This document shows, piece after piece, positions 1 to 4,850 of a stretch of DNA of 9,029 nt. The DNA comes from Betaproteobacteria bacterium (GTDB taxonomy: Bacteria; Pseudomonadota; Gammaproteobacteria; Burkholderiales; SG8-39): contig SHXF01000145.1 in assembly GCA_009693435.1 (NCBI GenBank), positions 1 through 9,029 of the forward strand, in the 5' to 3' direction. Positions within the stretch are counted from its first letter, which is position 1; every line of letters starts with the position of its first letter. The translations under genes and the position numbers were made by a program. Below the pieces are notes generated by a model. That model did no database searches, had not been told where the DNA came from, and saw nothing but the letters and a program-made list of their open reading frames with translations.

Positions 1-330
1 CAAAAATTGACGAAATGCGGGTTGTCAGCGCAGAAAGTGTGAAAACTTCTGCTGCTGGAGCTGAAAACACGAAAATCAGAGGCTGCGCTTATAATTCAAG
101 CGGAATATTTTTCTCAAAAAACAGGGTTTCCGGTCCAGCACTAACTATACCTGACCCCCTGGATGACCCCCGGACAGACCCTTGACACCTTTCTGTTCTC
201 GATCAGGATCTTCTTCATGGCTCCCCCTTGTGCCGGATTTCGCGAATACAATAGCACGCACGGGCCCGCGCATACCGATGCGTGACGCAGCACACCAGAA
301 TCGCCCGGTGATCAACGAACGAGGAGGAAC
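1..330. other. Non-coding region upstream of the first Bug gene
   Basis: I see no convincing gene here. The first ~140 bases are clearly more AT-rich than the rest of the window, with several A and T runs. They hold an isolated TATAAT hexamer at 90-95, but no -35 element at a usable distance. Nearer the gene, TACAAT at 247-252 could be a -10 element, again without a good -35 (TTGTGC at 228-233 leaves only 13 bases). TTGACA at 182-187 lacks a good -10. The promoter of the downstream gene is therefore not resolved. A 25-codon minus-strand ORF with a Shine-Dalgarno-like leader starts at 218; it is treated under findings. Confidence 0.6.
152..174. repeat. Short tandem repeat TGACCCCC(T)GGA
   Basis: Two adjacent near-identical units, TGACCCCCTGGA (152-163) and TGACCCCCGGA (164-174), differ by one base. 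The repeat sits at the edge between the AT-rich leftmost segment and the GC-rich region leading to the Bug gene. It could be a regulator-binding direct repeat or simple slippage; sequence alone does not decide. Confidence 0.4.
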
Positions 331-1323
331 ATGAAGCGAAACCTGCATACTGCCCTGAAATCCAGCCTGCTCGCTGCGCTCGTCACGGGCGCGGTGGTGC
401 CTGGACTCGCGCGTTCGCAGACGGAAGGCTACCCGAACCGGCCGGTGCGCTTGGTCGTGCCGTTTCCGCCTGGCGGCAGCGTGGATCTCAACGCGCGGCT
501 GCTGTCGGGGAAGCTCTCCGAGCTGCTCGGGCAGCAGATCGTCGTGGACAACCGCAGCGGCGCATCGGGCATGATCGGCTCGGAAGCGGTCGTGCGCTCG
601 GCGCCCGACGGCTATACGCTCCTCCTGACGAGCATACCGTTCGTCACCAGCGCCATTCTGTACAGCAAGCCGCTCTACGACCCGCTCAACGATTTCGTGC
701 CGATTTCGCTGCTCACCAACGTGCCGACCTCGGTCGCCGTGCATCCCTCGATGCCCGTGCGCTCGGTGAAGGAGCTCCTTGCGCTCGCAAGGTCCAGGCC
801 GGGCGCGCTCAACTACGCCTCCTCGGGAATTGGGAGCAACTCCAACATCACCGGGGAGCTCTTCAACCTGATGGCGAAGGTGAACATCGTCGCGATCCAG
901 TTCAAGGGCGGCGGACCCGCGCTGTTGGCAGCGGTCAGCGGTGAGGCGCCCATCTCCTTTTCGAACGTCTCGGAGACGGCGCGCATGGTCGAAGCCAAGC
1001 GGCTGGTCGCGCTGGGAGTGAGCAGCCCGAAGCGCTCGCCGATCCTGCCCGACGTGCCGACGATCGCGGAGGCCGGCCTGCCGGGCTTCGAGTTCCAGGC
1101 CTGGCACGGCGTGCTCGCGCCCAGGGGCACGCCGCCCAAGCTCGTCGCGTTACTGAACGAGAAGGTGCGCAGCGCGATGGCCGCCCCGGACCAGATGAAG
1201 CGCTTCCAGGAGCGGGGGATGGAGGTCATCACCAACTCCCCGGAAGAGTACGCGGACTACCTGAAGAGCGAGATCGCGAAGTGGGGCAAGGTGATACGCG
1301 AGCGGAATATGAAGGCTGGGTGA
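331..1323 (+). CDS. Bug/TctC-family tripartite tricarboxylate transporter solute-binding protein
   Basis: This is a periplasmic binding protein of the Bug (TctC) family, which captures small carboxylates and related solutes for TctAB-type membrane partners or acts as a sensor protein. The 330-residue length is normal. An N-terminal signal peptide is visible: basic start MKRN, hydrophobic core at about 11-25, probable cleavage near residues 27-30. The mature part starts with the family signature YPNRPVRLVVPFPPGGSVD (34-52), where the GGS-x-D loop is expected to contact the ligand carboxylate. VDNRSGASGMIGSE (72-85) and SAPDGYTLLL (90-99) follow. The C-terminus has the usual SPEEYADYLKSEIAKW stretch. 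The ATG has a strong AGGAGG leader about 5 bases upstream. No tctA/tctB membrane genes are in the window, as is common for these orphan proteins. The ligand is unknown. Confidence 0.93.
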   Translation: MKRNLHTALKSSLLAALVTGAVVPGLARSQTEGYPNRPVRLVVPFPPGGSVDLNARLLSGKLSELLGQQIVVDNRSGASGMIGSEAVVRSAPDGYTLLLTSIPFVTSAILYSKPLYDPLNDFVPISLLTNVPTSVAVHPSMPVRSVKELLALARSRPGALNYASSGIGSNSNITGELFNLMAKVNIVAIQFKGGGPALLAAVSGEAPISFSNVSETARMVEAKRLVALGVSSPKRSPILPDVPTIAEAGLPGFEFQAWHGVLAPRGTPPKLVALLNEKVRSAMAAPDQMKRFQERGMEVITNSPEEYADYLKSEIAKWGKVIRERNMKAG

Positions 1324-1330
1324 AGGGTAA

Positions 1331-1348
1331 GGCGGAAGGCGGAAGGCG
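1331..1348. repeat. Tandem 7-mer GGCGGAA
   Basis: About 2.6 copies of GGCGGAA run from 1331 to 1348 in a purine-rich tract just after the first Bug gene, followed by GAAAAAAGGAGGGGAAA. It reads as a low-complexity or dispersed purine repeat. It lies immediately before the decayed gene fragments and may mark a rearrangement point (inference). Confidence 0.4.
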
Positions 1349-1376
1349 AAAAAAGGAGGGGAAACGTAGGCACCGT

Positions 1377-1548
1377 GGTCGTGACTTGCCGACCAGCTCT
1401 TGCGCGCGGCCACTTGCGTGGATAAGATTTTCAAGGGCGCCAAACGGGCGACCTGCCCGTCGAGCAACCCACCAAATTTGAATTGCAAGACCACGAAAGT
1501 GTTGGGTCTCACCATCCCGCAGTCGCTCCTGATCAGCGCCGAGATGCG
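1377..1548 (+). pseudogene. Decayed C-terminal fragment of an ABC-transporter substrate-binding protein (ABC_sub_bind/DUF534 type)
   Basis: The fragment keeps the conserved C-terminal block of the ABC_sub_bind (COG2984-like) binding proteins, but across several frames. From about 1385 one frame reads LADQLLRAATCVDKIFKGAK, matching the family's 'RRAATYVDKILKGAK' region. At about 1444 the frame slips by one base (one C appears lost from AAACCGGGC), and the next frame reads GDLPVEQPTKFEL. After TTG (1482-1484) about 11 bases seem to be missing, where the family normally has 'VINL'. The first frame then resumes with KTTKVLGLTIPQSLLISAE. The two losses total 12 bases, so the original frame returns. 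No 5' part exists upstream. The family motifs are from memory; the frame changes are read from the sequence. Confidence 0.82.
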
Positions 1549-1601
1549 CGGGTTTCCACGCACCGCACGTGGGCGCCGAGCCCCTGACCAGCACACCATA
1601 A

Positions 1602-1688
1602 GAACTGGCGCGCTACACTCGTGAAGAAGTGCAACGCTGGCAGCGGCTGATACGCGAATCCGGCGCACGCGCTGAGCGAACTTTATAA
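1602..1688 (+). pseudogene. C-terminal remnant of another Bug/TctC protein
   Basis: This frame reads ELARYTREEVQRWQRLIR followed by ESGARAERTL and a TAA stop at 1686-1688. That is the typical Bug-family tail: an acidic-aromatic 'EEF..Y' helix, then E-V-x-x-W and I-R-x-S-G. The intact second Bug protein in this window ends in the same style (DYARWVRIRKESGIRID), but the sequences differ, so this is not a simple copy. A TAA codon at 1599-1601 closes the frame upstream, and nothing Bug-like precedes it. Only about 28 codons survive. The fragment ends 12 bases before the SDR start codon, so the SDR probably once followed a complete Bug gene. Confidence 0.75.
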
Positions 1689-1700
1689 AGAGGAATTACC

Positions 1701-2456
1701 ATGAATTTCAAGGGAAAGACAGCGGTGATTGCAGGCGACGCTTGGGGTCTTGGCCACGCAACGGCGCTGATGTTCGCGCGCGAAGGCGCCCAGGTGATTT
1801 GCATCGACGACAACGCGGAAATGAAAGATGCGCGCCTGCTACGCATGGATGCGTTTGAGCTGGCGAATTTTCATGCCGATGTAACGGATGCGGCTCAGGT
1901 GCAGGCGGTTGCGAACGCCTGCGAAAAAACACTCGCCAAAGTAGACATCCTGTTTAACGTGGCGGGGCGTGATCCGATCCAGCAGACATTCGAGAAAACG
2001 ACGCAAGAGGCCTGGGCAACCATGATCGGGCGCAATTTGTCCTCGGCCTTTGTGTGCGCGCAGGCATTTTTGCCGCTGATGAAAAAAGCCGGTTCAGGCA
2101 CCATCATTAATCACGGATCGATCGACGGTGTTCTGGGCAATCCGTCTATTGCAGCCTATTCCGCTGGCAAGGGCGGCTTGCTGCCGCTCACGCACGTGAT
2201 GGCGCACGATCTGGGAAAATACAATATTCGCGTCAATTACATTTCCTCCAGCGGCCCGCGCCAAAGCACTATCGCGGTGACGCCGGTGGACAAATCCAGA
2301 GTGGCTGTCACTCCTCTGGGCCGCCAGGGCACGCCGCAGGATGTGGCGCCGGTGGTCGTGTTCCTGGCGTCAGATGCGGCGGCGTTCGTGAGTGGCGCGA
2401 ACATTGTGGTGGATGGCGGACGCACGGCCACCACGCATGGTTGTTACGACGAGTAG
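1701..2456 (+). CDS. SDR-family NAD(P)-dependent oxidoreductase
   Basis: This 251-residue protein is a classical short-chain dehydrogenase/reductase, a cytosolic enzyme that interconverts alcohols and ketones. Visible motifs are the Rossmann glycine motif GDAWGLG (12-18), acidic residues D36-D37 at the end of beta-2 (suggesting NAD(H) preference), NVAG (86-89), N112, catalytic S140, and Y153-x-x-x-K157 within AYSAGK. The C-terminal SGANIVVDGG is typical. Two oddities: the usual Thr before the glycine motif is Ala, and the common 'PG' after beta-6 is replaced by SSSGPRQST (182-190), so the substrate loop is atypical. The ATG follows an AGAGGA leader (1689-1694). Base composition looks less GC-rich than neighbours: the line 1921-1980 is 53% GC by hand count, against 65% for 6481-6540 in the ThDP gene. 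The stop lies two bases before the next gene, so they are co-transcribed. Substrate unknown. Confidence 0.92.
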   Translation: MNFKGKTAVIAGDAWGLGHATALMFAREGAQVICIDDNAEMKDARLLRMDAFELANFHADVTDAAQVQAVANACEKTLAKVDILFNVAGRDPIQQTFEKTTQEAWATMIGRNLSSAFVCAQAFLPLMKKAGSGTIINHGSIDGVLGNPSIAAYSAGKGGLLPLTHVMAHDLGKYNIRVNYISSSGPRQSTIAVTPVDKSRVAVTPLGRQGTPQDVAPVVVFLASDAAAFVSGANIVVDGGRTATTHGCYDE

Positions 2457-2458
2457 TG

Positions 2459-3427
2459 ATGAAATCCCTTATAGAGCTCGCGATGAGCGGAATACTGTTG
2501 CTTGCACCCGCAATCCCCTATGGCCAGGGCTACCCGTCCAAACCGATTCGCATCGTCGTCCCGTTCGCTCCCAGTGGAAACATCGACATCACGGCGCGGG
2601 TCATCGCGCCTGGACTGACGGAAGTTCTGGGGCAGCCCGTGATCGTCGAAAACCGCGGCGGCGCGGGAGGCCGAATCGGTTCCACGCAGGTCGCCAAATC
2701 GCCGCCCGACGGTTACACGCTCCTCCTCGGCGCGCCCGGCACCCTCGTGGCTCAGCCGGTGTTTCACGACGATATCGAGTACCAGCCGCTGCGCGACTTT
2801 GTGTACACCTCGCTCATATCTCTGGTGCCGAGTGCACTCGTCGTGCACCCCTCGATGCCGGTGCGCAGCGCCAGGGAGATCATCGCGCTGGCAAGGGCGC
2901 AACCCGGAGCGCTGTTGATGGGTTCGGCGGGCCAGGGTTCCGGCACGCACCTGATGGGTGAGCTGTTTCAGTCGATGGCGCAAGTAAAATTCACGCACGT
3001 GCCCTACAAAGGCGGCGCCGCTGCATCAGTTGCCATCGTCAGCGGCCAGATCCATCTGGCATTCGATCAGGTCAGTTCAGCCGGACCCTTCATCAAAGCA
3101 GGCAGACTGCGGGCACTCGCGGTGACAACTGCGCAGCGCTCGAAACTCTTGCCTGACGTGCCGACGATCGACGCATCGGGGCTCCGCGGCTACGATTACT
3201 CAACGTGGACCACGCTCGCCATTCCGGCTGCAACGCCCAAGGATACGGTGCAGAAGCTGCGCGATGCAGTCGACGCCGTCATTGCACAGCCGCGCACGCG
3301 CGTAGCGTTCGAGAAACTTGGCGCTGAAGTGGTCCCCGGCAGCGCTGAGGAATTCACGCGCATACTGCAGCAGGATTACGCAAGGTGGGTGCGCATCCGC
3401 AAGGAAAGCGGGATCAGGATCGACTAA
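2459..3427 (+). CDS. Bug/TctC-family solute-binding protein
   Basis: This is a second Bug-family periplasmic binding protein, 322 residues from the chosen ATG. The N-terminus is a short signal peptide (MKSLIELAMSGILLLAPAIP) leading to GYPSKPIRIVVPF. The ligand loop reads APSGNID (37-43) instead of the first protein's PPGGSVD, suggesting a different ligand. VIVENRGGAGGRIGS, PPDGYTLLL and LLPDVPTI are standard family blocks. It shares VHPSMPVRS with the first Bug protein, so the two are related but clearly diverged. The ATG is two bases after the SDR stop codon, with only a weak GAG-type leader, which suggests translational coupling. A GTG at 2456 and a TTG at 2441 are in frame but would add a charged extension (MLRRVV) before the signal peptide. 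Its close link to the SDR suggests uptake of a compound oxidised or reduced by that enzyme (inference). Confidence 0.92.
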   Translation: MKSLIELAMSGILLLAPAIPYGQGYPSKPIRIVVPFAPSGNIDITARVIAPGLTEVLGQPVIVENRGGAGGRIGSTQVAKSPPDGYTLLLGAPGTLVAQPVFHDDIEYQPLRDFVYTSLISLVPSALVVHPSMPVRSAREIIALARAQPGALLMGSAGQGSGTHLMGELFQSMAQVKFTHVPYKGGAAASVAIVSGQIHLAFDQVSSAGPFIKAGRLRALAVTTAQRSKLLPDVPTIDASGLRGYDYSTWTTLAIPAATPKDTVQKLRDAVDAVIAQPRTRVAFEKLGAEVVPGSAEEFTRILQQDYARWVRIRKESGIRID

Positions 3428-3451
3428 GTAAGGTCTGAACAATCTCAAGTT

Positions 3452-3523
3452 CGTCACTCCGGTGAACACCGGAGTCCAGTGAAATCAATCGCTTCCTGGA
3501 TCCCGGCGTACGCCGGGAAGACG
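3452..3523. repeat. 72-bp palindromic repeat element (REP/MITE-like), possible bidirectional terminator
   Basis: The element is bounded by CGTC (3452-3455) and its complement GACG (3520-3523). It holds two hairpins: a perfect 9-bp inverted repeat ACTCCGGTG-AA-CACCGGAGT (3456-3475) and a perfect 18-bp palindrome TCCCGGCGTACGCCGGGA (3501-3518). CCAG (3476-3479) and CTGG (3496-3499) form a further pair between them. This matches the 'CGTCATTCCGG...CCAG...CTGG...GACG' dispersed repeats common in proteobacterial genomes (from memory). It sits between convergent genes and touches the stop codon of the minus-strand gene, so it may end transcription from both sides, although no T-run follows the stems. 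Confidence 0.75.
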
Positions 3524-4591
3524 TTATTCAGAGGTTCCGTGAGCGGTGATCTGCTCCAGCGGCGTGGGCTTGGCGGCGTGCAGCGCCGGCAGCAACTCCT
3601 CGGACATCAGTCGCATGCTGGCCAGGGCGTTGGAGAGGGGCATGCCGAGGAAGTGCGTGCGGAACACGAAATGGGTCACGCCCAGTTCCTCGATGTAGGG
3701 CGTGAGCTGATTCCAGCAGTCCTCCGGTGAGCCGATCACGAAGCGGTCCTTGACCAGTTCCTCGAAGGACTTGTTGAGCCGCTCGTGTTCTGGCATGGCT
3801 TTGTCGCTCTCCCACTGGGCGTAAGCCTTGTACTTCTCCGAAATGTACGGCCCCGCGAGTTCCATCGCGGCGGCACGGTTCCTCGCGCAGTAGATCTCGA
3901 TGCGGCAGGGGTTTTCCCGCGGCAGTGGTTTTCCCGCATTGCGCAGCTCCTGCTTGTAGAGGATCAGCCGCTCTTTGTGGGTGGCCAGCGTGGCCTTGGG
4001 GCTGTGGTAGAGGCAGTCCCCCAATTGCGCGGCGCGACGGATGGCGTTGGCATGCTTGGCAGCAAACCAGATCGGCGGGTGGGGCTTTTGCACGCACTTC
4101 AGGGAGAGGTGCGCATCCCTCAGAATGCAGGTGTCGCTCTGGTAGCTCACCTTGTCCTCGGTCCACAGCCGTTTGGCGACGGTGAGGCATTCCTCGAAAC
4201 GCTGCACCCGCTGTCCTTTGCGCACGCCGAAGGCTTCGAACTCGGCAGTACGGTAGCCCAACCCTACGCCGAAAACCATGTTGCCACGGGAAATCACGTC
4301 CAGGGTGGCAATGGTTTCTGCGGTGTAGACGGGGTTGTGCAGGGGAAGCAGCAGCAGCCCCACCCCTAGGGTCATGTCCCCCGCGTCGGCGGCCAGACGG
4401 GCCAGGTAGGGCACCAGTTGCAGCCCCTGGTTGCCGCCCTCGTTCAGGTAGTGCTGTCCCGCGAAGAAAGAGTCCCACCCGCGGTCGCGGGCCAGCCGCA
4501 CCATCACGATCTGTTCCTCCAGGGCACTCACCATATCCACCCCTTCGAACTGCTGGTTGCTGACCATGATTCCCGCTTTTACGCCACGCAT
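3524..4591 (-). CDS. LLM-class flavin-dependent oxidoreductase (bacterial luciferase-like)
   Basis: This 355-residue protein belongs to the bacterial luciferase-like superfamily, TIM-barrel enzymes that use reduced FMN or F420 to oxygenate or reduce organic substrates. The N-terminus MRGVKAGIMVSNQQ forms the first barrel strand. RDRGWDSFFAGQHYL (35-49) is the usual 'G.DS.f..eH' segment. SRGNMVFGVGLGYRTAEFEA (101-120) followed by FG is the hallmark family block, and HPPIWFAAKHANAIRRAAQLGD fits the later 'PP.w.g......R.AA..gD' segment. Near the C-terminus, RFVIGSPEDCWNQL is the usual 'iGtPe.v...l' motif. The ATG follows an AAAGGAAAC leader. The gene ends against the palindromic repeat and is divergent from the ThDP-enzyme gene. 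The 139 bases between this start and the stub at 4731 hold no clear gene; small inverted repeats lie at 4632-4645 and 4682-4694. Cofactor and substrate cannot be read from the sequence. Confidence 0.92.
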   Translation of the reverse strand: MRGVKAGIMVSNQQFEGVDMVSALEEQIVMVRLARDRGWDSFFAGQHYLNEGGNQGLQLVPYLARLAADAGDMTLGVGLLLLPLHNPVYTAETIATLDVISRGNMVFGVGLGYRTAEFEAFGVRKGQRVQRFEECLTVAKRLWTEDKVSYQSDTCILRDAHLSLKCVQKPHPPIWFAAKHANAIRRAAQLGDCLYHSPKATLATHKERLILYKQELRNAGKPLPRENPCRIEIYCARNRAAAMELAGPYISEKYKAYAQWESDKAMPEHERLNKSFEELVKDRFVIGSPEDCWNQLTPYIEELGVTHFVFRTHFLGMPLSNALASMRLMSEELLPALHAAKPTPLEQITAHGTSE

Positions 4592-4730
4592 TTGCGTTTC
4601 CTTTTCTGGTACGAGCGATTGGGACGGATATCACTACCTCTAGTGTTGCCGCCGCCCGCGCAGCGTTGCGCACGGCCTTCTCCCTCGGTGAGGGCAATGA
4701 TCGCACATCACGAACAGACGAAGGAAGCAG

Positions 4731-4820
4731 ATGAACTACGGTGTTGCGATTTTCTTTACCGACTACTCAATCGGGCCGGGCGCCACAAGGTTGTTTCGGC
4801 GGATGGAAAAGTTATACTGA
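4731..4820 (+). pseudogene. N-terminal stub of a second-type LLM (F420-type) oxidoreductase
   Basis: An ORF with its own leader (GAAGGAAGC just before ATG at 4731) encodes MNYGVAIFFTDYSIGP. This closely matches the N-terminus of F420-type luciferase-like oxidoreductases ('MKYGV.IF.TDYSI.P.ELA', TIGR03619-like, from memory). After residue 16 the similarity stops: the frame continues GATRLFRRMEKLY and ends at TGA 4818-4820, 29 codons in all. No later part of such a protein follows before the ThDP gene. The likely history is a deletion that removed all but the start of the gene and its ribosome-binding site. It could still be translated as a short leader peptide. It is not a piece of either intact LLM gene here, whose N-termini differ. 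Confidence 0.72.
4791..4818 (+). promoter_or_regulatory. Candidate sigma-70 promoter for the ThDP-enzyme gene
   Basis: TTGTTT (4791-4796) and TATACT (4813-4818) are separated by 16 bases. The -10 matches five of six consensus positions and the -35 keeps the key TTG. Transcription would start near 4825, leaving a leader of about 25 bases containing the GGAGA ribosome-binding site (4841-4845). The promoter lies inside the tail of the truncated LLM ORF. Confidence 0.45.
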
Positions 4821-4850
4821 ACGTATTTGCTCGACGATCGGGAGAAGACG

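Noticed and set aside
90..95. TATAAT hexamer as a promoter for the first Bug gene
   Set aside because: No -35-like hexamer at 15-19 bases upstream and the gene begins about 240 bases away; left as an AT-rich coincidence.
145..1107. 320-codon minus-strand open frame opposite the first Bug gene
   Set aside because: Arg/His-rich antisense shadow; the + strand frame has the signal peptide and all Bug blocks.
1684..1689. TATAAA as a -10 box for the SDR
   Set aside because: Only 11 bases before the ATG, overlapping the ribosome-binding region, and no -35 element 16-18 bases upstream.
2441..2458. TTG or GTG start for the second Bug protein
   Set aside because: The extension overlaps the SDR end and puts MLRRVV before an already complete signal peptide.
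4682..4694. CCCTC-GGT-GAGGG hairpin as a terminator
   Set aside because: Short stem without a T-run and located upstream of genes on both sides, so no transcript obviously ends there.
3528..4706. 392-codon minus-strand open frame overlapping the left LLM gene
   Set aside because: Same strand but shifted frame; Arg/Gly/Pro-rich, no motifs, while the 3524-4591 frame carries the complete LLM signature.
4827..4850. TTG start giving an 8-residue longer ThDP enzyme
   Set aside because: No leader at proper spacing and the extra residues are not family-like; ATG 4851 has GGAGA just upstream.
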